This document shows positions 1 through 14,195 of a stretch of 64,000 nucleotides of DNA, one piece after another. Within the stretch, counting starts at the first letter, position 1. Each line of letters starts with the position of its first letter. Source of the DNA: Halichondria panicea (taxonomy: Eukaryota; Porifera; Demospongiae; Suberitida; Halichondriidae); NCBI RefSeq assembly GCF_963675165.1, contig NC_087385.1:1736501-1800500 (forward strand), in the 5' to 3' direction. Under the pieces are notes generated by a model that worked only from the letters and a program-made list of their open reading frames with translations, ran no database searches and was not told where the DNA came from. Position numbers and translations under genes: made by a program.

Positions 1-155
1 AGCAGTTCAACACTCTTATAGCTATATAAAGGCAACTTCGTTCTATTAAAGAAAAATCGAACCAAGACTATATTTAATTAATTTTATAGTTGTGAGTTTT
101 CTATATACAATACATGTACATCACTAACATACTTTACCACCATGCATGACTGTAG

Positions 156-354
156 GTATCACGACCAAGCTATGGACCAACATTTCAAGGTGCACACAGT
201 GTTTCAAGTGTTCATTCAGCCGGGGACCTACAATGTGCAGGTGGCTACAGAGCCAAGCTCCTCCACCCTCAGCACACAGCTAGAGTGGCACGTCTCAGAG
301 AGAACTTACATCATCCACTCACTACTCGTCTTATTGGTGCCCTCAGCTAATTAG
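156..354 (+). CDS. Terminal exon of an unidentified plus-strand gene
   Basis: An open frame follows a plausible acceptor (ctgtag at 150-155) and runs to a TAG at 352-354. The product ends with a short beta-rich module containing FQVFIQPGTYNVQ, then LEWHVSERTYIIHSLLVLL. This spacing (an F-x-V-x-I-x-PG-x-Y strand, then LEW...R...LLV) reminds me of the C-terminal tails of large invertebrate proteins annotated as neuralized-like. That is a recollection, not an alignment. The exon is followed by an AT-rich spacer and then by the 3' end of the convergent giant gene, which fits a terminal exon of a gene entering from the left. No upstream exon is visible in the first 150 bases. Confidence 0.4.
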
Positions 355-643
355 GGATAATTACTGACTGACAGCAAACCAAACTATAATTATAGTAAAC
401 AACACGATATAGCTATACTCACTTTATATGGAACTTTAATTATTATTGCACGACAATATTAAATTGTACAGTCATGCAATTTTACGTCAATGTAATTATG
501 TCCCTAATCAGATGTTGTCGAAGTTATAGACTACTATATATAATTATACTATAATAATAATTATACTTAAGAACAATTGTTCTGTAAACATCCAAATCAA
601 TAGAAAATTCTTAATTAGTGCAGCTCATTATAGGAAAGTTTGC

Positions 644-3600
644 TTATAGTTCACTACTAGCAAAAGTTTTAAACTTGCTCATAATCTTGAATCTGTCCAC
701 CACAACTATTCCAATCTCCTTCAACACATTCTTCATCAGTCCCTGTTCTGTATCCATCATCATATCGCCATCAATCTCATTTTTCTCGAAAAGCTCAACA
801 TACTTTTCAAATTTATTTTCTTTTAAGAACCTCAGTACTTCGGAGACAGGGAGGCGTGGCTCAGTGTCCTGTAGTCGCCGTGGAAATAGAGTCATGATAC
901 GAACACAATCAAGAAGAGAGTTGACTCCGAGTTCATTCAGGAATTCGCAATCAGCATCCAACAAGACGTCCCCTCCAACCTCAGCTTCAACAAACGCTTG
1001 TCGGTACTTGTCTAGCTTAATGCTTGTAAGGAAGTCTCCAACATCTTCAGGTGTGTAGGTCCTGGCCTTGGGGGCTAACTCTTCGTTATCTGAATAGACA
1101 CAACGCCAAATCAATGGAATTCAACAGTCAGTCATATGCATACATGTAACTTTGATATAAGCACACAATATGAATGTACACGATAGCGCCAATGGCATAT
1201 AAAAGAAGAGAGGGCATGCAATACAGCAAAAGAGCAAGACTATTTTTAGCACTTCATGCAAATTCCCACATTCCTCCGCCCACATTTGACTTCTGCTAGC
1301 TACGTGTACTAGTTAGTGAGCTGCATGCACTCTCTTCTTTTATACGCCTTTGATAACGCTCTGTATAATTATGTACATATTTATATAGTGCTCAACAATA
1401 TTAAATTATTTGTACGCACTTATAAGTTTATGCATACACACCTTTCTTCATGATGATGCTCTGTGCCATGGACATTATCTTCTTCTGGAAGTCAGGGTCT
1501 TCTTGGAATCTTGATTTCACTGAAAAAGCGGTGTGGTGTAGTCAATTATGAGAGGTGAATAGTGCCAAAATGATGCAAGCTAGTGTGAGACAAAACTTTG
1601 TTGGGGGCGGCGGCTTAGCCTCAAATATGTTACTGTGGCCGTGAATAAGATGAGGTTGAAACCATTTTGACCTTAGCTAATTAAGGTCACTAATTGCATT
1701 TCTCCAAAAATTACTTCTATAGCCTAGTTTTTAGAGTTTTAGGGTGTGGTCAAATTTATACAAATTGGTGCTGTTGTGTTACCTTCGAGACCAGGCAATT
1801 GCTCTAGGCTCTAGTGCTAACTTCAATATCAGGCCGCTCATGGTCTCGAGGCTAGCACATGCAGGAACACTATTAGCTAAGGTCATGTAGTTCCAACCTC
1901 ATCTTATTCATGGCCCCCTTAACACATTTAAGGCTAAGCCGTTGCCACCAACTAAACACCTGCCGCCTCCTAGTACAGATCATGCAGCCACATTTTGGCA
2001 CTATTCACCCCTCATAGTCAACAACTAATGCGTAGTAAACTAAAAACTAACACTCGCAGCTATAGCCTATGAATTTTGTCACTTAGGCCATTATCCACCT
2101 TATTTTTATAAGAACGATATAACACTCGCTCCCATAACTCACATGCCAGGTCCTCCTCGTTGGGTTGTGAGGACAGTATCACATCTTCAACATCCGACTC
2201 CTCCTCTTCATCAGTCGACTGAGCCAGATCGTACGAGTGGGTCACCTGCGATTGACTGACACTGCCATCCACCTCTACAAAAGACTCTCCCTCCGCCAGG
2301 TCAATACCGAATCCTTCCACCACCACCTCATCATATCCATCATTCTCCAGGTCTTGCATGAATAGCTCATCGTCACTAGGATAGTCTGATTGGTCCTCAA
2401 AGCCGTAGCGATTCGTAGAAGGATCGAACACAAATTCTCCATCTCCGTATGTTTCTTCTCTGAGATGAGGCAGATGTGCATTCCAAAGGTCTGCCACAAA
2501 CTCTGACCAGTGGTTGCCTTGGGCCTGAGCGTCTGCACCTGTCGCTAGCTCAGCTCGCAACATGATCAACAACCTGTGCAAAAAAGTCTTCTTGAGTGAA
2601 GTACAAGTGCATGTACATGTACTAGACAGAAATTGATTACAGAATCTTGGGATCAAATATGGCCAGTAATTGATAATACATGTAACCCTGACCACATTCA
2701 ATTAGAACCTACAATTACTGTATAATAATATACGTTTGTAGAAGTGAATAAATATGTCAAACTAGAGCACTGAAGTGCTAACCCTCGGCTGTTGACATGG
2801 ATAATAAAGATCTATAGCAAACAAAAAACTGAAACTTTTGAGAACTGACTTTTAGTTGTGTAATGAGACATGCATTGTGAACTAGTATCACAGCAAAAAG
2901 TCAGCAAAGAAGCCTGGAGTCTTAGAAATATGGCTCCTGTGGGGGCTAGGATCAGAGAAGTAGAGAAGCAACAACCACAATCATAATTCTATCTTTCTAC
3001 TTCAGTGACCCTGTTGCATTGTTTCTGGTACGGGATCACTTCAGCTGTAAATACGTGCCTACCCGCTATACAGTATATCCTCAGCTTATACAGACCCCAA
3101 TAAAGTAATTACTTGACGTGCGTGGGTGGCCACGGGCATAGTAGTCTGTTGGTTTGTTTGTTTGGATCCTCACCTAGATGCCATAGCACTGTGTTTACAG
3201 CATGGATAGCCTCCACCCAATAAGTTTTAATTTTGATGTTAAAGCTTTGTTGTTAGCAAAAGCTACATGTAAGAGTCCTGAACTTACATGTTGGCTGTTG
3301 GTTAGCTAGATACACGTGGCCTTTATTTGATATTTCGAGGGTATATTCGTGGTTTTCGATTATTAAGCATGTACCGCAAACATTTGTACCCACGAATTTA
3401 CTATCGCATGCATGCATGCATGCTGCAAAACTATTCTAAACTTTTCCAACGGTCTTTCCGTAAAAGTTTATACCTTCGAAATACACTAGCTATACTATGG
3501 TATACATATGAGAATAGTCAGTTACACAACGTTACCTTCTTAGTGCGAGTCTGAAGTGGACGTAGTGTTGAAGAATCACTGTTTCTGGGATGAGGGGGGG

Positions 3601-3657
3601 AAGCTTGTCTTCTTCATCAATGAGAAGAAAGTTCTTAAAGTACTTAATGATGGACAC
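644..3657 (-). CDS. RNF213-like exons 54-57: C-terminus with tandem SAM domains
   Basis: Exons: 3536-3657, 2143-2573, 1442-1519, 644-1089. Exon 54 (VSIIKYFKNFLLIDEEDKL...HYVHFRLALR) ends with two bases of an Arg codon that exon 55 completes, linking this tail to the giant gene. Exon 55 is strongly acidic (STDEEEESDVEDV) and splices out at GGCAT|gtgagt, in phase with exon 56; reading through would stop at 2,060. Exon 57 holds two SAM domains. The first is YTPEDVGDFLTSIKLDKY...LLDCVRIMTLFPRRL (about residues 5,700-5,763) and the second is LPVSEVLRFLKENKFEKY...DRFKIMSKFKTF (about 5,771-5,835). SAM domains oligomerise or bind partners. I know of no SAM pair at the end of vertebrate RNF213. Confidence 0.82.
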
Positions 3658-6600
3658 CTGCATGGACAGCAATAAAATGATTTAAACCACACAAGTTTAC
3701 AAAACATAAAGTTGCTTAGAGCTGAAAGTATACATGTAAATGACTCGGTGAAGTGAGTTTTGATATTATCCAAATGGCTTACTTTCATGAGGACTGAACA
3801 ATTATAATCACATACACAATTCCATGATGTTGTATAGTACATGTACACATTACATATAGTGAGGTGCTCTAAAATAACTTACTCTTGTAGCTTGCTTATT
3901 CACAGTTCTTGTGATGTCATTCTCAGAGTGTTTGAGTACCTCAATCATCTGCTTCACCTCCGACTCTAGCTCTTTACTAGTTCCTGCCCACTTCTCTCTC
4001 AGTTCCAATTCGAAAAACATCACGTCTTCTTCATAGAGATGCACTTTTATAGCCAGAGGTAGATTACAGAAATCGTACACGCCATTATCCATCCACTGCA
4101 CAAAGCGTTGGAAGCAAGCAAACACATGGGGTAGCGGGATATCGATGAGGCATGTTAGTTGGGAGTGTTTGAGGGAGTGTGGAGTTATGCCGATCTCGTG
4201 GAGCACTCTCTGTGGGTCGCTAAGGTGCTCGTAGACGTAGTCCATCATGAATCGGGGTAGAGTGAGTGTGTTCAGGTCTTCTTCATCTTCGTTCATCAGG
4301 TGAGCATCCTCCATGATGACCTGCACAATCAGAGAGTTACACACATACACAGTGAGTGAACATACAGCCAGACTATACTGCTATTTGGCGAAGAACACAA
4401 ACATAAGGCGTTATTATACATGTATAATAACGTATTTAGTCATGTATGTAATCGATAGGTCATCTATAATCATACATGTATCACATCCATACCTTGACCA
4501 GGTGTCCACAGACTGTCCTGAGAGCAGTAATGATTTCAATGAGGTTGTTGTAACCACAAGAGTGAAACTCGTACTCCAACCGCTTGTTCAGGTTGGCAGA
4601 GAGAGGCTCCTTGTACTCGTCCGGTAGTCGGTAACCAATCTCCTCCAAGTCTAGGGTGGCTCGAATCACACTAAAGTGTGTGTGTTGAGGAAAGGGTTAT
4701 TAGAGCTTTAATAATATTCTTTCTTCCCTTATATGGTCGTGCATGTGATCTTATTCAATAGCAGTATATTTTATATTGCAAGAGGAATGTCTATACATTC
4801 AGCACTATATAAACTCACTCATCAGGAACGGTGACGTCCGGACTGATGCTCTGCTTGAACTTGAACAGAGTGCGTATGGAGGAAGGTGACTCAATCAGTG
4901 GCTTGCCTGCGTTGAACAGTCTCACTAAGTCCTCCTCGAGGTGCTTCAGTTGGAACTCAGGCTCGTCCTTGGTTTGTATGGGAGCAAAGGACATGCTTGG
5001 ACCCTGTGTGATCTTGTCAGAGGACTTGAATTTTGGTGGCTCGTAGCGACTACGAATGATCTGAAGGAAGTTGCTCACTCCATGTAGGCTGGGGAAGGGG
5101 GAGGGGTCAATGCGTATATATGCAATGTCTACAATACATGTACATGGCATAACATGGATGGATGGATCTGACATGTAAGGAGGAGTGGCCAAGGTGTGGC
5201 CAAAAGTTTTTGCCCCCACCAAAAAAAAGCCTCCTCCATCTTAGATTTTTAGTAGAATATGCCTGAGAAACAAGTGATCAAGTTTGTGTGCTAGCCTCGA
5301 TTCCAGGCCGCGAAGAGAAAGGCGGCCTGGTATACCTTGTATGCGCATGCGCGTACATTACCCCAAAAAGGGGGAATCCGTGTATTTGTGGATACTGTCA
5401 GTAAAATAAACCGTATACTATTTGTATTCTGAAGTTACAGTCCGTTACATAGATTTATTGTGCAAAGATGACTGAGTTCTTACGCCCTTTATTGTATCAA
5501 TCCAAGTCTCTACTTAACGGCACCCTACACTGTAAGGCTACAGATGTTATAGGAAAGGCATGATGTGTTCCTGTGGGTCCCCTGATGAGGCTGTGGTAAT
5601 ATGGACCAGGCAAGTCTTCTGCTACTAAATTTTGCCTTTATGTTCGACAAGAAGTCATTGCTGAAGATAAAGAAGCTAATGATTACTCCTGAAAGCTTTT
5701 AATAAGCTTTAACTCGACACTCAGGAAGTTATTCACTCAAGATCTACTGATGTATTAAAGAGTCCACCACTCTTCCTAGCCTCTACACACAGGCTCTCCT
5801 TTTTCTTTATCACAATCGTTCAATACTGTATTAATCGTTCAATGAGATAAAATACGGTATTAATTGGAGGAATAAAGAAAGAAATAGACGTAGAGTTAGG
5901 AAAAAGGAGAGCCTGTATCGGGAAGTCGCGTGAGGGTAGAAGGGTGGTAGAAGCGTGGGCATGCTGAGCTAGAGATGTTGGACTGCCCACGCAGAGATCT
6001 ATGGCTAATAAAACTTTGCCTGCAGCAAGCTGGACATGGACTTGGAACTGGAAATTTGCAAGCACTATAGCTAGCTATACCTTAGGCTTAGCTAGATGAT
6101 CTACTAATCTAGACTAGATTGTGTGTTCAGGTTCCATCAGACTATCACTTTTTCTTGTGTCTTTCTACATGCTATATAGATCAAGAATAGCTTAGATATT
6201 ATTATCATATAGCAGGTAGCTACTATACTGCCACCAGAGCTGGCCACGCTGGTTCTCTGATCTGACTTGCAGCACAGCTTGGTGGATGTCTCAGTACAGT
6301 CTTATTAACTCTGAATGCGTGGGAGAATACCTTACGTCACGATTGTGGGCTACATATCGCCCACGTTCATAAAAATCCTTGTGGATCACGCGATTTCCCA
6401 AACCAGGCCTTACTTTTTCTTAACTGTACGCCCATTTCTTTCTTTGCTGCCTCACTATGTCTATGTGTCTATTTATGGATGAACAGTGACAACAGCAAGA
6501 AAAAGTAAGGCCTGGGAACGAGGCTACACTCTTCCTAGCTGGCAGCTCTAGCTGTCTGGGAGGCTTTCTTGAACTGTCTCTTTGATAAACAGAGCTAGAA

Positions 6601-9600
6601 GAAGTAACACTGCTGCAGCATAATTATTCTACTTTGATTAGTGTCTCTGAAAGCTGCCATTGTGGTCACATTGTCATACGTATTCTTCCCTTTGTAACTT
6701 TGTCCGGTTTTTTACAATTTGTATGATGAAATTGTTGTCAATTATTTCGCGCATGCGCATACAAGGCCGCCTTTCTCTTCGCGGCCTGGAATCGAGGCTA
6801 GTATATAGGCAGACTCCACGGTAAATATTTTGCACGACACATGCACATGTATGTAACCAAACATAAAATTATGATTTGAAGCCAGATAAACAAAGCAACA
6901 GAGCATGTCATTACAGTCTGTCTGCATGCATGCTCAACAATCGCGCATCCATCAAACTACCCCCTCCCAATTGTAAAGACTGAAAATAAAAAAATATAAA
7001 CACGAATTTACCTTGTGAAAGTGCCGACGATGCAGTTCTTCTCAGTGACCTCAGTGGGGAGAATCTTGGCCGGCTGCTCTGGGAGGAGTCTCGTAAGATG
7101 CAGCTGTTTCTGAGAGTGGACAATGTTGTAGAGGTTTTCAATGGCTTGGTTGTGAGTGTTCACAATGTCTGCTATCACCGTGAACAACCAATCATTTCCT
7201 TGCTCTTCTTCCTCCACATCTGACAGAGGAAGTGGGAGGGGTTAGAAAACAATATATACAGGATTTTACAAATTTATGAATGTATTCATTTTGTGTACTC
7301 TGATCCTTGTAGATAGGTTTGAGAGGGCCCTGACTATAAACATTAGTACATGTATATACATGTATATAATCTGATATGGATTTAGTGAGACACAACTACC
7401 GAGGTTCATAGATAAACAACATACAGTGAAATAACAGTAAGTACATGTATGTACTGAAAATTGTACAGTAGTTACAATGTACATGTACTTTGAGGATCTG
7501 CCACGAAATATATACTAGACTATGATCACCACTGAAATACAAATAGAAATCCCAAACTTTTAATAGGACCCCCCCACTCACCAGTGAGGAAGTGGAGGAG
7601 GGGTACGTCATCAGCGATCGTGTATATTTTATTCCCCTGTTTAAGCGCCGCACACGCCCCGGCTCCAATGGCACCTCCGATCAGATCCACGTAATCGTTG
7701 TACCCTGTCTTGACTCTGTCGTATAGGGCGACAATGTATTCACCCATTGGTGAGCCGTACCTCTTGGCGGCCAGCTGCACAACTCTGTGAATGGTTACAG
7801 TGGTAGTCCGTTCGTACGTCACTAAGTGGGCTATAGTGAGAGAAAAACAATAATTATAGTAAACACTTTTACATTAGTACGGATCCACATACATGCAGCT
7901 GTGTATATGTTAGTCTAGGCTATATACACGGAGATACAATAATGTACATGTAACAGCACACAATACATACATTGTACACACATAGATTTAGTAGACGATT
8001 ATCTTTATACAGAATAATTATATGTACAACACAGTTGTATCAGCATCATTAATAAGGTAAAATCATAAAAATTAATCATTGATATTAAATCCACGGAATT
8101 CAAGTTATGGTAGCTGAAACAGTCCCCAAACCATTGATTAAACGAAAGGGGGGGGGCAAGCATTGCATCAAAATTAATGCTTGTACATGTATCACAACAC
8201 GAGCATTAAGCGGAGGCATTCCACGGTGATCATAGATTTGGTAAAAGTTGGCACAAGATCTGAAATGTTTCTTCCATGGCATCCATTAGGCATAGGGGAA
8301 TAATGTCACTCAGGAATCACTCAAACAGAGGCTGTTGCCTAGATATAAATAGCTACACACATGCACACACAACTTACACAGCTCAGTATGTAGCCATCGG
8401 TAGAACTCGACCAGGTCAGGGAGTAGCAGTCCTCCTGCCTGTAACCCCCGCCAGCCCTGGGCAAACTCTGAGAGCCCCCTCAAGTCTCCACCCTCCGAGT
8501 GCTGCTCCAACTCTCCATAGCTAACGATTCGGTGCACGAAGTCAGCCTCCGACGGGAAGTGTGGGTAGTGGATGTCCAGACACCTGCAAGGTGGATTGGA
8601 CGGAAGTGTTGGGCGTTACCATTTCATATTAGTCTCTACACAACTTCAAGGGTATCAATTCTCCTGTTTTTGCGGGTAACTCACAGCAAGTTTTGGCATA
8701 GTGTGCATGGTTAAATTAAGTAGCTAATACCGTAAGGACTCATGCATGAACTAGAATTTCATGGAATGCTTGACATTACGAAGAGTAGTAGGAAGAAGGT
8801 TATATAATCGTCCTTAACATATAGATACGCAGCAGTTCAGAGGTATAAGGTTCTTATTCCGGTACAGACACATGTATAATTAAGCTATTTTCTGTTAATT
8901 TACATGATCGACTCACCTCAACTTAGCAAAGAGAATGTTTTGGCAGAGTTTGGAGTAAACGGCAAACTAGACAGGAAAAAAGTCGCTATTAAATTAACCT
9001 TATAGCACTCTTACATACATGTCAAGTAACATGTACATACATGCATGACTATAATTATGTGCACTACTCAAAGTCCATTACAAAACACATTGTACATGTA
9101 GTTCAGTCCAGGCTCACTTTGTCTTGCAGCTGGTTCCATGTTGGTTGGTACACATGACAGTGCCAGAGCCTCTCGTAATCATCAAGCTCTTCTCTACTAA
9201 CAAACAGCCCCTTCACTGAGTCCTTCACCAGCTCACCCGACTCTAACTGCTGGGGGGAGACGAGCGGCTCACGAGGTCCATTGACCACCTACATGTGTGT
9301 GTGGGGGGGGTGAGTGGGTGGATCACTGGATGTAAAACGGCAAACTACATGTACATACTTAATGATCATTGATTTGGAGAAAGGCTCATATATTTCTATA
9401 CAGTCACACAATAAACGCTTCGATTCACAAAACCGGGAACTACAGTATACATGTACTAACGAAAGACCTCAATAAAGATCACACTGACTATAACCACCTC
9501 ATGGAAGGTCTTGAGACATCGATTCACAAAGAATGTCCTCTCCTCCTCAGAGAGCCCCAGATTGTTCCTCAAGTGCTGCCACACAGTCCTCAGTTGTGAC

Positions 9601-12600
9601 ACACAGTAGTGGCGTACAGACTGCCAGTCTGAGATCAGTGGCCCATGTATCCTGGCATCTGCGTCCGGGAGAGTCAATAGTGACATGGTGAAGGCTCCAA
9701 AGTTGGTTAAGAGAAGGAGGTAGAGGGAGTGGAGAGTGTATGTGCCTCGAGTGGCATGTTTGGTGTAGTCTGAACGCCCAAACTCTCCCTGTGCAGTAAG
9801 CTCCACACCACAGTCGTAGAGTAGGCCCTCAGGGCTGATCTTGGAGTTGTACTGTAAGGATGGGGAAGGGAAGGGGTGGTATCAAACATCAAATAGCCAG
9901 TGTGGCACCTTCGAAGTAGAACCCACAATTTACAGAATTCTTATCTTTATGCAGCCTCAATACAAAACTGAAGTTTTGTCGGAAGTCCTATCCACCCACA
10001 CAGACGATTAACTCACCATGAATCCAGTCATGTAGGTGTTGACCAGCTGCTCCGGAGCAAACATGTGGAACCACAGGTGGTTGCTTCGGGTAGGACTGCC
10101 AATTACCACGGCAACCATATTGGCCAGAGTGTGACGCAAGTCAACATCTGATTGGTCTGAAAATGTGCACACATAATTTTAATGATGAACAAAAGCAACA
10201 TATTTTTTTGTGGAAAATCATTAGTGTAGAGATGTGTTGCATAAGGTACATTTAAATATTCACTTTCATCAAAGTATGCAAATGGCAATGATTAATAATT
10301 GAGGTAACATTGTCTCGTTAGCTAATGAGGAGTTACATGTATGCTGCACCTTGTTGTTCCGGGTGACTGGGCACAAACAGTTCATAAACTGGATCCATCT
10401 CATTGCCCCTTCGTCTGATTGGTCGATGTGTCCCGTCAGGGGTCAGCTCAATAACGACCTCATCTTCTCCGAGGGCGTTTGGTGCCTCCTTTCGTTGAAT
10501 CATTAGATCTGGCAGGAGAAAGCATTGAATCATTCGAACATATCCCTCCTCCTTCAGATAGGGAGCCAAGTCTTGATGACCCACGGCATTGCACAGGGTA
10601 TTAGAAGGGATCTGTCACAGGGAGAAGGTGAGTAAAACATTCAGTGGAACGTTTGACAATGGTCCCTCCGAAAAAGAGATACATGTACGGTACTACATGA
10701 TTGTACAGTATTCTGTAAGTAAATGTCTCTCTACAAATAAAGGACGTTCGCATAGGTCTTTATTGTACGTACACACATAATTATGAAGCCAGAAAAATGT
10801 TTGTTACATGTATCATTGCAGGCCAGAGAAAGACTGTTTTCCAACAAGACTGCTACATGTACATGTACACGAAAGACTTGCCTTTTTGCAGTAGTACTCG
10901 TAGTAGGCTACCAGCCACACCATCATTCTGAAGGTATTCCTCTTATCAGTGTGCTGGGCAGCTGGCACTTTGGGACTCCTCTTTGATGAGTGGGCACTGT
11001 GGTGAATGCATGGAGATGGGAATCAAATACTGAACATTATGTACGTAACTACTGTATACTAGCTGTACGTATGTTTTTAGAGCGGTGACACTCTTTCTGT
11101 ACATAGTTTGTGAAGCCTCCATTTGAGATATCAGGAGTACATAAAGGGGAGTAAGTGACTACTATATACACCATATAAAAATTCGTTTGTCTCAGTACGT
11201 CACAAACACTTTAATTTTATGCACATGTAAATGTATAATGTTGAACATGCACTCCTGATAATGTATAGTGTGTGTATGCACTACACTCTCACCATTCAGT
11301 AGCCAAGTTTTTCAGGGCTTCAATATTCCCACTCTTGTGAATAGACGCCATGATCTTGAGAACCTGATTAAATATGGTTGCCATCTCTCCATCAGCGCTT
11401 GGCATCATGAATGGCAAGTAATGAGCATATGACACGGAGGAAGCCTGTAGAGGGTAACAAAGTACACGTAAAGTAGCCTATATAGTATTGCGAATACAAC
11501 GTTTACACACAGCTAGGGAATATACATGTATTACACACCTGCAGCTGCCAATAGAATGGCTCCAGGCAATTGATCCCCTTAAGGACACTGTCATACTTCT
11601 TCTTAAAGAGGTCTGTGAATTTCCGGGAGCTCTTAAGCAGTTTGAACAGGTGTAGTGCGACCACCATCCCATGACCCCCCTCAGGACCACCTCCCGTGAT
11701 ATCGTCATCCATCAACTGGTTTAGCTCCTTGATGATATTCACAACTTCACCAAGCTTCGTTGACTCAGAGGGGTCAAGGTGCAATGCCAGCTGCTGGGCT
11801 ATGACTTGTGTGACAGCCTGTAGCTCTATGTAGAGCACGGCCTTGGATGCATCACTGGTAGGTTGGGAGATGCAAAGAGTGTTTATACTCGTGGCCATTC
11901 GAACAAGCCCTGACAGTTTGTATGGCTTGCTCATCAGGTGCTCCAGCACAGTGAGGAAATAGAGGTGGGCCAGTGGCTGCTGCATGCAGGGGTTCTACAG
12001 GGAAGGGGGATTTGGAAACATCATTCATTATATCCTGCATGTGTGCGTGTACATGTACCAACACACATAAACATAACAGCAAAAGTTTGATATAAGGGAC
12101 AGGTATAATATTCAATTTTCTAGATTGTTGACTCTTTACCAGAAAAGCTGGTAAAGGGTCATACACATAAAATGTGACAAGTGGTATTTGGTTTTCTACA
12201 TTATAAAGGTGAATGTGACAAGTGGTATTTTGGTTTTCTAGTTTATTGATCCTTACATGTGGGTAAAGGGTCATGGGAATACGTAAGTCCCAAACACAAG
12301 CAAAAACAGCAGTAGATAGAGCAGGCTTACAGGTTCTTCCGTGCCCCCTGGCTACCATGCATGAGACCCATACATACATATACCTGGCACTACTCAGACT
12401 GACCTACCTCAGTGCTTGACTTAACATTGATGAAGGTGCACTCTTTATAAAACTTTGGTATGAATGGTCCCGGAGGCCCCAGCTCAGGGCGACTGGTGAG
12501 CACAGCTCCTATCTCACTGCGGGGGTGCTGGTAATACAGCTGTAGGGGGCCACTGTCAGTTGTACTGTCTGAGCGAGAGTCACACTGTCCAAGAATCTGG

Positions 12601-14163
12601 CCCAGGTACAGCTTGAATATGTTCATGCTCGTTACGCCATCAGGAATCTGCCAAGGAGAGATAAACAAACACTGTTCAAGTCTTGGCGCACATTTATAAC
12701 TTTGACTGTCCATAACTTAAGTCTAGAGCATTGAGCTACAAGAGAAGACCCGAGGTTTCGTGAAGCCAAATTTATATTTGAATCTAACTCTAGCAACGAT
12801 AAAGGCAGAAGAGGTACAGTTGGTAGCAACTCTGTATCCATAAAGTTAACAAATATATACATGTATCCTTACATCAGTGAGGCCAGGCATAAAGCTCTGT
12901 TCCAGCTGTGTCACAAGGTCGTCAGACAAGTCAGCTGATAGAACACCACACCTCTCCTCGAGTTGACCACTCCCCCACTCCTTCTGACAATTGGCCAGTT
13001 CCAGGAACCAACGGATATCGTCCGAGTGATAATGCCCTCTCTCGGGGGAGAAGAAATGAGCAAACAGACCCTCGAGGAGGACTCGTGAGGCATCACTCCG
13101 ACTTGGCATAGAGTTAAAGTTCAGGGACATGCCCGTTGGAGATGTCACCTCTAAGGGCACATGCACCACTGCACGTAACCGTGGGCATTGAGTCTTCATC
13201 TGAGGGGGTAGGGAAGTATATTGTTAGAAATAGCAACAGTGTAGTGAAAAGATAGACTAATGCTGACATGCTGTCTGAAAACTGTCACAACTAACAAAGT
13301 CAGGACTTTCACTAAATAGACATAATTATTATAGGGAAAAAGATAAAACTGAGCCCAACCATTTGAGACTGCTGAAATAAAGTCACACAAGGCTCAACAC
13401 AACTTGCCTCCACGTTTTCATCAAAGTGCCTGGTAAACAGAGCCCTGAAGACGTCCTGTCCATTCATTACGGCCTTCTCATCTTGATTCAGGTCTGGGCT
13501 GATCTGTAGCGTGAGGAAAGTGGTCTGCATGATATTGAGACGTCCCTCGATCTCCCCTATCTCTGTGCCTCCCACCCCCAGTGCTGAGTAGATGTACTGC
13601 TTGAGGTTGGGCAGGGTCATCACATCTCTGTAGGAAATGTATAAGAGTTACATGTATTACTATATTCAATTGTGGTTTTGTTTTGCTGGCGTACAAATCA
13701 ATGCTCAGATATGCATCATGATTCCAGGCTGCAACTTTTACTAACATAATGCTTCAGCTTGTTGCCATGTACGAAAAAAGTTGTGGAACTAGTGTGTGTA
13801 CTCGGCCAATAGAAACAGTTTAAGATCACTGGGATGTGCTACATGTATGTTTATAGTGCCTAGTTAAGGGAAACTGTAAATTACACTATTATACTCTACC
13901 CGGGAGTGTAACAATACCACCTACCTGTACACATTGTGCCAGATCATCATGCTGTCGTTTACATCTATTCGTGACTTCTCTTTGGTATAGAGGAAGCCGG
14001 CCAAAGCGTCAAAGAGAGTGGTAACCACAAACGTAGCGAGGTGTTCTGGTGAGCCAAAAGGGAGTTGGTTTTGTTGGACGATGGAGAGAAGCTTGCGTGA
14101 GGGGGAAACTGGCGTGACGGGTGTGAGGACGCTGGCCTGTATGCTGGGCGTGTCTTTATGGAG

Positions 14164-14195
<32 letters not shown>

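Noticed and set aside
618-1058. 146-codon plus-strand open frame opposite the SAM exon
   Set aside because: It is the antisense shadow of exon 57, whose minus-strand frame encodes two recognisable SAM domains and has matched splice sites.
2060-2701. 213-codon minus-strand frame as a separate small gene with its own stop at 2,060
   Set aside because: The preceding exon ends in the exact phase needed, and a strong gtgagt donor at 2,143 links onward to SAM exons in phase. The tail after it (WERVLYRSYKN...) is intronic.
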